Positions 43,784 through 53,707 of a DNA stretch of 64,000 nt are shown one piece after another. Positions within the stretch are counted from its first letter, which is position 1; every line of letters begins with the position of its first letter. The DNA is from Pedobacter sp. PF22-3. GTDB lineage: Bacteria > Bacteroidota > Bacteroidia > Sphingobacteriales > Sphingobacteriaceae. A model generated the notes under the pieces. It was not told the origin of the DNA. It saw only the letters and a list, made by a program, of their open reading frames with translations, and searched no databases. A program made the position numbers and the translations under genes. The stretch lies in contig NZ_JAPIVP010000017.1 in assembly GCF_026239555.1 (NCBI RefSeq), positions 62,001 to 126,000 on the forward strand, given 5' to 3'.

Positions 43784-46700
43784 ATGCCCCAGCCCCTCAA
43801 AATTCTTCAAGCCTCTGCAGGTTCCGGTAAAACGTTCAGTTTAACCGCACATTATCTTACCCTGCTGTTTAGTGGCGATAATAAATACCGCGAAATTTTA
43901 GCAGTAACCTTCACCAATAAGGCCACGGAGGAAATGAAAACCAGGATTTTGGAGGTATTGTTAGGACTGGCAAAGGGAAATCCATCAAAAAAAATAGATG
44001 ATTATCGGAAACTTATCCTGCAAGCCTATCCGATATTAAGCCCACAGGAATTACAGTTTAAAGCAGATAAAATATATCGTAAAATTCTGCACGACTACAG
44101 CCGTTTTTCTGTAAGCACTATTGATGGTTTTGTCCAAAAAGTAATCAGGGGTTTTGCTTTTGAGCTGGGCCTAAACGCCGATTATAATTTAGAGATGAAT
44201 TATGACAAGGTGAAAGATGATCTTGTAAACAAACTGGACGAAGCATTAGATCATAACAAACAACTTTTACAATGGATTATTGATCTGGCCATTGAGCGCA
44301 TCAGCGATAACAAAAGCTGGAACTATAAATTCGAACTTTACAATCTGATTGGCGAAATTTTCTCCGAACGCTTCCAGATTTTTGAAGATGCGGTAAACAC
44401 GCTTGGTTTAGAAAACATTGATGAACTATTTAAAAAATACATCAGTATTACCAAGGCAGAGATCAAGAACTTTGAAGAAGAACTGGTTTCGCTCGCAACA
44501 GAAGCAAACGAAGCTTTGAATGTAATCGGTGTGGAAACAGAACACCTGAAAGGGAAATCGAGAAGTCCGCTGGCTAAAATTATTCTCGTGGCCAGGGGCG
44601 ATTTTTCAAAGATCGAGCCTCTTTTTAATCTGATTGACGAGCCTGATGAATGGTTTCAGAAAAATGCAAACTTTCCTGAAGCTTATAATACGGTAAATCC
44701 GATACTAAAAAATTTAAAATCGCACTATTTAACACATTTACCAAACTATAGTTTGGCTATTGCCTTTAATAAAAACCTTTATTATTTAAGGTTAATGCAG
44801 GAAATCGCCATGCTTTTGAAAGAGTACAGGGCCGAAAACGATAACCTGCTGATCAGTGATGCACAAAAGCTGATTTCGGGAATTACAGAAGATGCCGGCG
44901 ACAACCCGTCCTTTATCTGGGAAAAAGTAGGCAACCGTTACCGCAATTTTTTGTTCGATGAATTTCAGGATACTTCAACCAGTCAGTGGGGGAGCTTTAA
45001 ATCCCTGCTGACCAATGCCATGGCCACACCCAGCCAGGATCTGATTGACCACCTGATTGTTGGCGACACTAAACAATCCATTTACCGTTGGCGTAATGGC
45101 GATTGGAACATATTGCATAAACACGCCAAATTAGATGTTGGTGCAGAAAATGTATTGGAAGAAAGTTTAGCAGAAAATTATCGGAGTGCCGAAAATATCA
45201 TCACGTTCAATAATTTCCTTTACAGGGCCATTCCCCTCACCCTGCAGAATGAACTGAACGAAAATCTGGCAACTAAACCCGAAAGTATTTCCAGATGGTG
45301 GCAAGAACAAAATTACCAGCAGATTATAACCGATATTTACAGTGGCTCTACCCAGAACTTTGCAACTAACACCTTAAAAGGTGGAACGATTAAGATCAAA
45401 AAGTTTGGTAAAGACCATGCACCGAATGAAGCACGTTTTACCGAAACTGTTTTTAGGGATATTGCATTAGATGAAATTGTTGAAGAAATAAATGATCTCA
45501 AAAATGAACAGCAATATGCACTAAAAGATATTGCCATTTTGGTTCGGTCGAACAGCGAAGCACTACTCACTGTTAAAAAATTAATGGAGCATAACTTACC
45601 TGTTTTGTCTGGTGATGCCTTATTGATCTCCAACAACTCGGCCATACAGCTCATCATTAATACATTAAAAGTGCTGATCGGCTTAGAAACGCAAACGGCT
45701 CTTTACAAAGCCAATTGTATCGCACTTTACCATTCGCTCCATGAAAAACAGATTGATGCCAATGATTATTTTAACCTTAACAATAAACCTTTAAGCGCCC
45801 TTACCACAGTTCTACCGGTTGCTTTGTGCGAAAACTGGCAAAGTTGGCTGCAGCTTCCCCTGCCAGAGATGGTAGAGATATTAATTGAAAGTTATGGCTT
45901 AAAAAATCTTACCGCAAACTTACCTTACCTACTTGCTTTTAGAGATTTGACAGCATCTGCCGCAAAACTAGGTGAAAAAGGGATCATTTCATTTTTAACC
46001 TGGTGGGAAGAAGATGGCATTAAAAAATCACTGCCTTCACCAGAAGGTGCTGATGCCATACAGATTATTACGATTCATAAATCGAAAGGTTTAGCTTTTA
46101 GGGCTGTTTTTGTGCCTTTTTGCAATTGGGAAATCAAAGGTAAACCAAATGGCACTTTCTGGGTATCTTCAGAAGAAACAGTTTATAAAGAACTGAAAGG
46201 AATTCCTTTAAAATATAATGAAGCATTAGCCGACTCGGCAATTGCAAAGGCCTATTATGAAGAGTTGCTTTATAACAATATGGATGCACTAAATATGCTC
46301 TATGTGGCTACTACACGATCTAAGGATTACCTCTACATAGCTACAATGGCTAAAAAGGAATTGAAATTATCCAATATGGGCGATGTAATCAATTTCACTT
46401 TTGATGAGCAGTTTGATGAAAACGGTGTGTACGAAATTGTAGAACCTGTAATTGTTGAAAGTAAATCTGAAGAATCGAATTTCATAAATTTAAATAGTTA
46501 TCCAACTACAACCCGTTTGTCGGAACTTTATGTTCCCTCTGCAGAAAAACATTTAAAACATCTGGTGAACATTGAAAAATCAGGGAGAAAAGGCTCTTTA
46601 CTGCACGATATCCTGGCCAGCGCCAGCACACCGAAAGAAGTTGATGATTATACCTCCAACCTTGTTTTGCAGGGAATTATCAAGGAAGAAGAAAAGCAAA

Positions 46701-47002
46701 AATTAATCTCATCCGCACTTGAAGTATTGGAACACCCCGAGCTCAAAGAGATTTTAGGTAATGCAAGCGAAAGCATTGTAGAAAAGAATATTATCGATAC
46801 CAATGGAAAACTGCATCGTCCTGATCGGGTTTTGATTAACGCCGATGAAGTGATTATACTTGACTATAAATTTACCATCGAAGAAAGCGATAAACACATC
46901 GAACAGGTAAATAATTACAAAATCTTACTTACTGAAATGGGTTATCAGAATATTAAAACCTATCTTTTCTACGCAGTTAAAGGCAAATTGAAATTAGTAT
47001 AA
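43784..47002 (+). CDS. AddA/RecB-like helicase-nuclease
   Basis: 1072 residues. All superfamily 1A motifs are visible: Walker A QASAGSGKTFSLTAHYL at 10-26, Ia FTNKATEEMKTRI, II FLFDEFQDTSTSQW, III LIVGDTKQSIYRWRNGDWN, IV AENYRSAENI, V IQIITIHKSKGLAFRAVFVP and VI NMLYVATTRSKDYLYIA. The last 80 residues are a PD-(D/E)XK nuclease (HRPDRVLINADEVIILDYKF, QVNNYKILL). This is the helicase and nuclease subunit of an AddAB-like double-strand-break resection complex. The intact AddB-like partner is separated from it by a short DUF1016 gene. Confidence 0.93.
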   Translation: MPQPLKILQASAGSGKTFSLTAHYLTLLFSGDNKYREILAVTFTNKATEEMKTRILEVLLGLAKGNPSKKIDDYRKLILQAYPILSPQELQFKADKIYRKILHDYSRFSVSTIDGFVQKVIRGFAFELGLNADYNLEMNYDKVKDDLVNKLDEALDHNKQLLQWIIDLAIERISDNKSWNYKFELYNLIGEIFSERFQIFEDAVNTLGLENIDELFKKYISITKAEIKNFEEELVSLATEANEALNVIGVETEHLKGKSRSPLAKIILVARGDFSKIEPLFNLIDEPDEWFQKNANFPEAYNTVNPILKNLKSHYLTHLPNYSLAIAFNKNLYYLRLMQEIAMLLKEYRAENDNLLISDAQKLISGITEDAGDNPSFIWEKVGNRYRNFLFDEFQDTSTSQWGSFKSLLTNAMATPSQDLIDHLIVGDTKQSIYRWRNGDWNILHKHAKLDVGAENVLEESLAENYRSAENIITFNNFLYRAIPLTLQNELNENLATKPESISRWWQEQNYQQIITDIYSGSTQNFATNTLKGGTIKIKKFGKDHAPNEARFTETVFRDIALDEIVEEINDLKNEQQYALKDIAILVRSNSEALLTVKKLMEHNLPVLSGDALLISNNSAIQLIINTLKVLIGLETQTALYKANCIALYHSLHEKQIDANDYFNLNNKPLSALTTVLPVALCENWQSWLQLPLPEMVEILIESYGLKNLTANLPYLLAFRDLTASAAKLGEKGIISFLTWWEEDGIKKSLPSPEGADAIQIITIHKSKGLAFRAVFVPFCNWEIKGKPNGTFWVSSEETVYKELKGIPLKYNEALADSAIAKAYYEELLYNNMDALNMLYVATTRSKDYLYIATMAKKELKLSNMGDVINFTFDEQFDENGVYEIVEPVIVESKSEESNFINLNSYPTTTRLSELYVPSAEKHLKHLVNIEKSGRKGSLLHDILASASTPKEVDDYTSNLVLQGIIKEEEKQKLISSALEVLEHPELKEILGNASESIVEKNIIDTNGKLHRPDRVLINADEVIILDYKFTIEESDKHIEQVNNYKILLTEMGYQNIKTYLFYAVKGKLKLV

Positions 47003-47003
47003 T

Positions 47004-47384
47004 ATGGAAAAAGTAAACGATTTATATGGCAACATCCTAAATATACTGAAAAGATATAGGGCCGATGCTTACAAAGCAGTTAACACGGCTATGGTAATTT
47101 CTTATTGGCAAATCGGTAAAGAAATAGTTGAAAACGAGCAGGGAGGAAATATAAAGGCATCGTATGGGGACGAAATTTTACAATCATTATCCAAAAAACT
47201 AAAATCAGATTTTGGTAAAGGTTTTTCATATTCTAACTTAAGAAATTTTCGTCTATTTTATTTGACTTACCCTAAAGAGCAAATTTGCTACGCAGTGCGT
47301 AGCATTTCTCAAAATGCTGATAATGAAACATCATACGCACTGCTTGGATCGAAAACGATAAAGCAATTATCGAATTACAATTAA
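47004..47384 (+). pseudogene. truncated DUF1016 (YhcG-like) gene
   Basis: 126 residues starting one base after the helicase stop. The DUF1016 N domain is good: AVNTAMVISYWQIGKEIVENEQGG, YGDEILQSLSKKLKSDFGKGFSYSNLRNFRLFYLTYPKEQICYAV. After that the sequence departs from the family (SISQNADNETSYALLGSKTIK...) and stops, so the C-terminal PD-(D/E)XK nuclease half is absent. A different frame over the last 60 bases also stays open (WIENDKAIIELQLKNRGND), which hints at frameshift decay. It could instead be a genuine N-domain-only protein. Confidence 0.7.
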
Positions 47385-47414
47385 AAAACCGAGGGAACGA
47401 TTAAAAAGATCTAC

Positions 47415-50270
47415 ATGAAACCATTTTTACAGGAAGTTGCCGAAGATTTAGTTGCCCGGTTTGGAAATCAGCTCGAAAACTGCGCCATTGTTTTCAATAA
47501 TAAACGACCATCGGCTTATTTGCAGAAACACTTTGCAGATATTATTGGGAAACCATTTTTCAGCCCGTCATTTTTTACCATACAGGAGTTCTTTGCCAGT
47601 TCTACCAGTTATAAAATAGCCGATTTTTACCTGCAGTTTTTCACTTTACATCGCATTTATAATCAACTGCTTGTAGAAGAAAAATTAGAGACTATTTCCA
47701 GTCATAAGTTTTTCCCATTAGCAAAAATTATCTTAAGCGATTTTAATCAGATTGATGCCGACTTGGTAGATGCAGAGAAACTGTATCGCGATCTGGAAGA
47801 TATATCGGTCATTAATAAAGATTTTGATTATTTAAGCCCAGAGCAATATGAGTTTCTTTCTCAATTCTGGACTTCTTATTCGGAAGGAAAACATAAAAAA
47901 CAGCAGGAACTTTTTATCAAGATGTGGCGCAGGATGCCCAAACTTTACCATAAATACCACGCGAAACTTAAAGAGCAAGGTTATTTAACGAATGGTTCTG
48001 TTTATCGGTACCTGGCTGATGATATCACCAATCACCAGGAATTCATTTCGAATTTTGACAAGGGCAAGATTATTTTTGTTGGGTTTAATGCTTTGAGCAG
48101 TGCCGAAGCCAAAATATTTACCCAGTTGCAGGAAGCAGGTAAAGCATTATTTTATTTCGATGCCGATACGTATTATTTAGATGATATTTCACAGGAAGCA
48201 GGCTTATTTCTGCGCAAAAACATCAACCTACTTGGTTTGAAAAATGAATTTGCCGACCAGGAAAGTTTAATGAAATCTGCCCCACACCAGGTAAATGTTT
48301 TTAAGGTTCAGGGGCAATCTGCACAGGCTAAAATTCTGAACAATATTTTAGCAGAAGATTATACCGAAGACGAAACTGTTGGGAAAACAGTAGTAGTTTT
48401 GGCAGATGAGAGCCTGTTAATTCCCACACTGCAAACGATACCCACTCACCTGCATGCAAAGGAGATTGACCTTAACGTAACCATGGGCTTTGCTTTATCA
48501 ACCTCCAGTATTTTTGGTTTGGTTGATTTGTGGTTGGCGAGTCAGCTGGAGATTTTACAGCGGGACAAAGTAAGTTACAAAAATGTAGAAGCTTTTTTAA
48601 CCCATCCTTTAACGGGTCTTACCCAAAAAATGCGGGATAAAATCTTAACCGCATTATTGGAAGAAAACCAGGTAGAGATTGATCATAAACGCCTTTTACG
48701 GCAAAGCGGACTTTTTGAAGCATTTTATAAAAAAATCGACAATCCACAGCACGTGGTTACCAATCTTTTAGATGTTCTGGATTATGTGCTCACCCGGCTA
48801 TCAAATGCAAAAACACTCAAAAAAATCGATGCAGAACTATTTGTAAAAACCATACAAGAATTAAACAGGCTGCACGATACGTTTAGCAACCATATCGGCA
48901 AAGAAGAAATTCCTTTTGTAATTTACCTCGTTCAAAAATCATTGCAAGCTATTGCAGTACCACTTTCTGGCGATCCTTTGAATGGCATACAGGTAATGGG
49001 ATTACTTGAAACCCGGAACCTAAATTTCGATAAAGTGGTAATTTTGGGTTTCAATGAAGGTATTATCCCCAAATCATCCATTGGCAATAGCTTTATTCCA
49101 GATTCTATACGCCGCGTTTATGGGTTACCTGTTTTGGAAAATCTTGATGCCATTTCTGCTTATATGGTCTACCGTCTATTACAGCGGGCAAAGAATATCA
49201 ATTTTGTCTATAACAGCTTAACCGATGAATCTACCTCGGGCGAAGCCAGCAGAATCTTAAAGCAACTGGAGTACGAAAGTGGCTTCGAATTCACCTATAA
49301 TGAACTTAATCTGGAAGTAAAAACCGAACCCTTTAAAGAAGTAAAAATCGAGAAAACCAATAATGCCTTTATCCAGGAAACACTTCAAAAATACCTTGAT
49401 AAAAAAAAGGTGCTTTCACCTTCAGCACTAACCCAATACATTTCCAATCCGATAGATTTCTTTTTCAATTACATTGCAGGGATTAAAGAGCCTAAAGAAA
49501 TCAGTGCAGTGGTAGAAGCCAATGAAATCGGTTCCATTCTGCACAAAGTGATGGAGTATTTTTACGAAGATTTAAGGTCTGCTGAAATTACTGCTACCCT
49601 GATTAAAGAAAAACGTAAACAGATCCCCACACTGATACAAAAAGCCTTTAACGCCGTCATGTTCAAAAATCCAGATATGATAATGGAATACAAAGGCATG
49701 CAAAAGGTTATTTTATCGATTGTGGATGCTTATGTGAATATCATCTTAAATCAGGATGAAGCGCAAACCCCTTTTACAATTATTAGTCTCGAGCAAAAGG
49801 TAGAGGCCGAGATCAGTTTCCCGCTAAGGGGAAAAGAAGCCAGTGTTAAAATTTTTGGCTTTATCGATCGTGTTGATGTTAAAGATGACGTTACTAAAAT
49901 TATTGATTATAAAACAGGTAGCGACAAGCTAACTTTTAAAGATGTTCCCGAGCTATTCAATTCTGACGGCAAACACATTAATAAAGCGTTAATCCAGACC
50001 TTATTATACACTTATGCTTACGAACAGTTTTCTGGCAAAAATTTTGTAGAACCAAATCTTTATGTAGTAAAAACCATGAGTGCAGATGGCGTTTGGTTTA
50101 AATCGGGTAGGCAAAATCTATCAGGAGCCTATCTGGAAGAAATCAAACCAGAATTCCTTTCCGAATTAAGAAAAAAACTGACCGAACTTTTCGAAGCCCC
50201 CTATTTTGTGGCCAGCAAAGTAGAGGATAACTACAAATATTCTATTTATAAAACTTTATTTGGGAAATAG
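47415..50270 (+). CDS. AddB-like PD-(D/E)XK nuclease
   Basis: 951 residues. A long N-terminal region resembles an inactive helicase fold (FVGFNALSSAEAKIFTQLQ, DKVVILGFNEGIIPK, as in AddB/RecC). The C-terminal nuclease starts at LSPSALTQYISNPIDFFFNYIAGI, has the conserved IGSILHKVMEYFYE, then GFIDRVDVKDDVTKIIDYKTGS (D...DYK) and ALIQTLLYTYAYEQ. This gives the second subunit and second nuclease of an AddAB-like complex with the gene at 43784. The same strand and short distance indicate one operon. Confidence 0.9.
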   Translation: MKPFLQEVAEDLVARFGNQLENCAIVFNNKRPSAYLQKHFADIIGKPFFSPSFFTIQEFFASSTSYKIADFYLQFFTLHRIYNQLLVEEKLETISSHKFFPLAKIILSDFNQIDADLVDAEKLYRDLEDISVINKDFDYLSPEQYEFLSQFWTSYSEGKHKKQQELFIKMWRRMPKLYHKYHAKLKEQGYLTNGSVYRYLADDITNHQEFISNFDKGKIIFVGFNALSSAEAKIFTQLQEAGKALFYFDADTYYLDDISQEAGLFLRKNINLLGLKNEFADQESLMKSAPHQVNVFKVQGQSAQAKILNNILAEDYTEDETVGKTVVVLADESLLIPTLQTIPTHLHAKEIDLNVTMGFALSTSSIFGLVDLWLASQLEILQRDKVSYKNVEAFLTHPLTGLTQKMRDKILTALLEENQVEIDHKRLLRQSGLFEAFYKKIDNPQHVVTNLLDVLDYVLTRLSNAKTLKKIDAELFVKTIQELNRLHDTFSNHIGKEEIPFVIYLVQKSLQAIAVPLSGDPLNGIQVMGLLETRNLNFDKVVILGFNEGIIPKSSIGNSFIPDSIRRVYGLPVLENLDAISAYMVYRLLQRAKNINFVYNSLTDESTSGEASRILKQLEYESGFEFTYNELNLEVKTEPFKEVKIEKTNNAFIQETLQKYLDKKKVLSPSALTQYISNPIDFFFNYIAGIKEPKEISAVVEANEIGSILHKVMEYFYEDLRSAEITATLIKEKRKQIPTLIQKAFNAVMFKNPDMIMEYKGMQKVILSIVDAYVNIILNQDEAQTPFTIISLEQKVEAEISFPLRGKEASVKIFGFIDRVDVKDDVTKIIDYKTGSDKLTFKDVPELFNSDGKHINKALIQTLLYTYAYEQFSGKNFVEPNLYVVKTMSADGVWFKSGRQNLSGAYLEEIKPEFLSELRKKLTELFEAPYFVASKVEDNYKYSIYKTLFGK

Positions 50271-50329
50271 TTTCAACCGCAAAGAAATAACGTCAATGAT
50301 AAATAGCGCTAGCTGCCTAGTAAAATAAC

Positions 50330-50468
50330 CACAGTGCACAAAGCAAGCCGCAGAGTACTCAGCGCTGGATTGAAAAATATCAACTTTGTGTTCTCCGTGA
50401 AAATCTCCGTGCGCTCTGTGGTAAAACAAAACTTTGTGTGCTTTGCGAAAAACTTTGTGTGCTTTGCG
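50330..50468. repeat. repeat-like stretch with two tandem 21-base units
   Basis: AACTTTGTGTGCTTTGCG occurs at 50430 and again at 50451. Upstream are related CTCCGTG and CTCTGTGG blocks. The sequence resembles dispersed non-coding repeats common in this group. Confidence 0.6.
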
Positions 50469-50490
50469 GTTAAATCTCTTAAATTTAAAA

Positions 50491-51048
50491 ATGCTAACCT
50501 TAAATTTTACAAATTTCCCCGTACTCGAAACCGAGCGATTAATCCTCCGTGAACACGATCTGGCCGATGCCGAAACCCTTTTTGCCATGCGCACTAACGA
50601 AACGGTAATGAAATATATCGATAGGGAAAGGCCGAAAGATATTTTTGAAGTCAAAGATTTTATTTCCCGTTTCAGAAATGGTTATGAAAATGGCGACAAC
50701 CTGGCCTGGGTAATTGCTTTAAAAGAAAACCCCAACCAGATGATTGGCTCTGTAGGTTATTGGCGAACCGATTTTGCCAACCACCGTGCAGAAATAGGTT
50801 ATATGCTCCACCCTGATTATTGGAGAAAGGGAATTATCTCTGAAGCCCTAAAAAAATCAATTGATTTTGGCTTTAACGAGGTTAATTTGCATACCATCAG
50901 TGCAAACATCAATGTGGGAAACGATGCTTCGAGGCAGATGCTGATTAAACATGGCTTTGTAAAAGAAGCACTTTTTAAACAGGATTATTATTTTAGAGGT
51001 CAGTTTTTGGATAGTGAGATTTATGGTTTGTTAAATCCAAATCATTAA
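50491..51048 (+). CDS. GNAT-family N-acetyltransferase (RimJ/RimL-like)
   Basis: 185 residues from the ATG at 50491. Earlier in-frame codons lie inside the repeat-like sequence and are rejected. TERLILREHDLADAETLF at the start, the acetyl-CoA region HRAEIGYMLHPDYWRKGIISEAL, and LHTISANINVGNDASRQMLIKHGFVKEALFKQDYY are the RimJ/RimL subgroup pattern. It acetylates an N terminus or small molecule; the target is unknown. Confidence 0.9.
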   Translation: MLTLNFTNFPVLETERLILREHDLADAETLFAMRTNETVMKYIDRERPKDIFEVKDFISRFRNGYENGDNLAWVIALKENPNQMIGSVGYWRTDFANHRAEIGYMLHPDYWRKGIISEALKKSIDFGFNEVNLHTISANINVGNDASRQMLIKHGFVKEALFKQDYYFRGQFLDSEIYGLLNPNH

Positions 51049-51294
51049 ATCAATAAAGTTAAAAATGTTAACCGGAAGCGGGTTAGCTCTCTTTTCAAAC
51101 AACTATGACCATATTATCGCTTTTGGAGAAGATATTTCGGAAAATGCATAAACTTTGATACAAAAAGCTCAACAAAAACACAATTACCCAATATTATTTC
51201 TTCTTTAACGAAAAGAGCAACCAATAGAACTTAAAAAGCGTAAAATAATCAAACAAAACACTTATAATTATTACAAAACATAGGCATTTTAGCC

Positions 51295-51326
51295 TTTGGT
51301 TTCAAAGCGATTAATAATTATATTTG
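51295..51326 (+). promoter_or_regulatory. promoter of the PDH E1-beta gene
   Basis: TTTG at 51295-51298, a 20-base spacer, and TATATTTG at 51319-51326, followed by a 21-base leader to the ATG at 51348. Fits the Bacteroidota -33/-7 consensus. Confidence 0.7.
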
Positions 51327-51347
51327 CCCCCGTTATAAAAATTTACA

Positions 51348-52334
51348 ATGAGAGAAATCCAATTTAGAGAAGCACTACGCGAAGCCATGAGCGAAGAAAT
51401 GCGTAAAGATGACCGCGTTTTTTTATTAGGTGAAGAAGTAGCAGAATATAACGGTGCGTACAAAGTAAGTCAGGGTATGCTTGATGAATTTGGTGCAAAA
51501 CGAATTATCGATACCCCGATTGCAGAATTAGGTTTCGCAGGTATTGCAACTGGTGCCGCAACAGCTGGCCTTGTTCCAATTGTAGAGTTCATGACATTTA
51601 ACTTCTCTTTAGTTGCAATCGATCAGATTATCAACGGAGCAGCTAAAATCTTATCAATGAGTGGCGGTCAGTTCTCATGTCCAATGGTTTTCCGTGGCCC
51701 AACAGGTAACGCAGGTCAGTTAGGCGCACAGCACTCTCAAAACTTCGAAAATTGGTTTGCAAATACACCTGGTTTAAAAGTGGTGGTTCCGGCTACCCCT
51801 TATGATGCAAAAGGTTTATTAAAACAATCTATCCTTGATCCGGATCCGGTTATTTTCATGGAATCGGAAGTAATGTACGGTGATAAAGGTGATGTTCCTG
51901 CAGAAGAATACTATATCGAACTTGGTAAAGCTAAGGTAACTAAAGAAGGTACTGATGTAACCATCGTAACCTTTGGTAAAATGTTAACACGTGTTGTAAA
52001 CCCTGCTGTAGAAGAATTAACTAAAGAAGGAATCAACGTAGAGGTAATTGATTTACGTACTGTACGTCCTATTGATTATGACACCATTATTGCTTCTGTA
52101 AAGAAAACTAATCGTTTGGTTGTTGTAGAAGAGGCCTGGCCATTGGCTTCGCTTTCTGGCGAGATCGCTTTCATGGTACAAAAACATGCATTCGATTATT
52201 TAGATGCACCGGTTTTACGCATTACCTGTGCAGATGTTCCACTTCCATATTCACCAACTTTAATTGCAGCCAGCTTACCAAATGCTGAACGTGTAGTTAA
52301 AGCGGTAAAAGAAGTGATGTACGTTAAAAAATAA
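51348..52334 (+). CDS. pdhB: pyruvate dehydrogenase E1 component, beta subunit
   Basis: 328 residues, the usual length for the separate E1-beta subunit. FREALREAMSEEMRKDDRVFLLGEEVAEYNGAY at the start, RIIDTPIAELGFAGIATGAA, MVFRGPTGNAGQLGAQHSQNF and the C-terminal IDLRTVRPIDYDTIIASVKKTNRLVVVEEAWP are all typical of the transketolase-like E1-beta fold. With E1-alpha and thiamine diphosphate it decarboxylates pyruvate. E1-alpha is not in this window, so the subunits are unlinked. A strong terminator follows. Confidence 0.93.
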   Translation: MREIQFREALREAMSEEMRKDDRVFLLGEEVAEYNGAYKVSQGMLDEFGAKRIIDTPIAELGFAGIATGAATAGLVPIVEFMTFNFSLVAIDQIINGAAKILSMSGGQFSCPMVFRGPTGNAGQLGAQHSQNFENWFANTPGLKVVVPATPYDAKGLLKQSILDPDPVIFMESEVMYGDKGDVPAEEYYIELGKAKVTKEGTDVTIVTFGKMLTRVVNPAVEELTKEGINVEVIDLRTVRPIDYDTIIASVKKTNRLVVVEEAWPLASLSGEIAFMVQKHAFDYLDAPVLRITCADVPLPYSPTLIAASLPNAERVVKAVKEVMYVKK

Positions 52335-52375
52335 AATTTGCTGGTCTAAGTCTAGTCAAAGACCAAAAAAGATAA

Positions 52376-52408
52376 TATCCTCCAAAGCAATTTGGGGGAT
52401 TTTTTTTT
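52376..52408 (+). terminator. terminator of the PDH E1-beta gene
   Basis: ATCCTCCAAA and TTTGGGGGAT pair with one mismatch over a four-base loop, and a run of nine T follows. Confidence 0.9.
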
Positions 52409-52609
52409 ACAATTGTATTAAACCTCGAAGGTTTTGTATCCCAAGAACGAAATGCTCAGGTTAAATAAACCCGATAGTAGCGTAAAACCCGAAGGTGAGG
52501 AACGAACCGAGGCTTTGAAGCGGATAGCGGGGCTTTCGCAACCAAAGCACACCAAACCCTGCTTTTCAAAATATTGACCGCCTAAGGAATGTTTATGAAT
52601 TTTAATAGC
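52409..52609. other. gene-poor gap with repeat-like sequence
   Basis: No gene. It contains GGCTTTGAAGCGGATAGCGG and TTTTCAAAATATTG, blocks resembling those at 36222-36300. Probably a dispersed non-coding repeat, ending at the family D hairpin. Confidence 0.45.
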
Positions 52610-52658
52610 AGGAAAAGACCCTGAAATAAATCCGATAGCTATCGGATCAGGGTGACGA
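52610..52658. repeat. hairpin repeat, family D
   Basis: Inner palindrome ATCCGATAGCTATCGGAT is perfect. Outer arms ACCCTGA and TCAGGGT also pair. It ends GTGACGATTAG. A second copy with different outer arms lies at 62514-62602. Confidence 0.8.
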
Positions 52659-52726
52659 TTAGATTAAACCCCGCAGATTTCCAAACTAATATTTTTATCT
52701 TCGCTATACCAGTTAACTTTCTATCC

Positions 52727-53299
52727 ATGCCAGAATACATATCCGACCAAACATTCGAAAAAGCCGATTTCACCTTACGTCCATTGCCAAAAGCAGCATA
52801 CGAAAACTGCAAATTCATCAACTGCGATTTTTCCAGTTCAGATTTAAGTGGTGTTAAATTTCTGGATTGTCAGTTCACTTTTTGCAACCTAAGCCTGGTC
52901 AGCATTACCAAAACAGTATTTAATGAAGTAAATTTCTACGATTGCAAAATGTTGGGATTGAGGTTCGAAAACTGTAACGATTTCGGTTTGGCATTTAGTT
53001 TTAACAACTGTAAACTGGATCATTCATCCTTTTATAAATTAAAACTGAAGAAAATGGCATTTAAAACTTCACAATTGCACGAAGTGGATTTTTCAGAAAG
53101 TGATCTGACCAATTCAACCTTCGATAACTGCGATTTATTAAAGGCCAGTTTCGACAGAACCATCCTCGAAAAAGCAGATTTCAGAACGGCTTACAATTAT
53201 TCCATAGATCCGGATAACAACAGGATCAAAAAAGCAAGATTTTCAAAATCCGGACTTGCGGGCTTATTGCATAAATACGATATCCAAATCAGCGAATGA
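52727..53299 (+). CDS. Qnr-like pentapeptide-repeat protein
   Basis: 190 residues from the ATG at 52727. It is built of tandem A(D/N)LxF-type pentapeptides (FEKADFTLRP, CKFINCDFSSSDLSGVKFLDCQF, VDFSESDLTNSTFDNCDLLKASF), folding as a right-handed beta-helix that mimics DNA. The C-terminal LEKADFRTAYNYSIDPDNNRIKKARFSKSGLAGLLHKYDIQI resembles the closing segment of Qnr-like and McbG-like family members in this phylum. Qnr proteins protect gyrase from quinolones; whether this one does is unknown. A TATCTTCG promoter-like box precedes the ATG by about 20 bases. Confidence 0.8.
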   Translation: MPEYISDQTFEKADFTLRPLPKAAYENCKFINCDFSSSDLSGVKFLDCQFTFCNLSLVSITKTVFNEVNFYDCKMLGLRFENCNDFGLAFSFNNCKLDHSSFYKLKLKKMAFKTSQLHEVDFSESDLTNSTFDNCDLLKASFDRTILEKADFRTAYNYSIDPDNNRIKKARFSKSGLAGLLHKYDIQISE

Positions 53300-53332
53300 A
53301 TTCTATAAATTGAGCTTGAAAAATCACCGAGC

Positions 53333-53707
53333 ATGGAACAGCCTAAACCAGAAAACATCGATCAATACATCGCTACTTTCCCTGTTGAAACAAAAAAACT
53401 GTTACAGCAAATCCGTGAAACTATACACAAAGCTGTGCCAGATGTAAAAGAGGTAATCAGCTATGGCATGCCTGCCTTTAAACAAAACAATGTTCTTGTG
53501 TATTTTGCAGCTTATTCCAAACACATCGGCTTTTACCCCACTGGTTCTGGCATCGAAGCTTTTAAAGCTGAATTTACTGATTATAAATGGAGTAAAGGCG
53601 CTGTTCAGTTTCCTTTGAATAAACCTTTGCCTTTAGACTTAATTACCAGAATTACAAAATTTAAAGCAGAAAGGGATTTAGAGAAAGTCATTCGTAAGAA
53701 AAAGTGA
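53333..53707 (+). CDS. DUF1801 (YdhG-like) protein
   Basis: 124 residues. IDQYIATFPVETKKLLQQIRETIHKAVPDVKEVISYGMPAFKQNNVLVYFAAYSKHIGFYPTG and GAVQFPLNKPLPLDLITRITKFK are the YdhG/DUF1801 pattern. These small alpha-beta proteins are cytoplasmic; some are described as iron-chaperone-like, but evidence is thin. It follows the pentapeptide gene by 33 bases and may be co-transcribed. Confidence 0.88.
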   Translation: MEQPKPENIDQYIATFPVETKKLLQQIRETIHKAVPDVKEVISYGMPAFKQNNVLVYFAAYSKHIGFYPTGSGIEAFKAEFTDYKWSKGAVQFPLNKPLPLDLITRITKFKAERDLEKVIRKKK

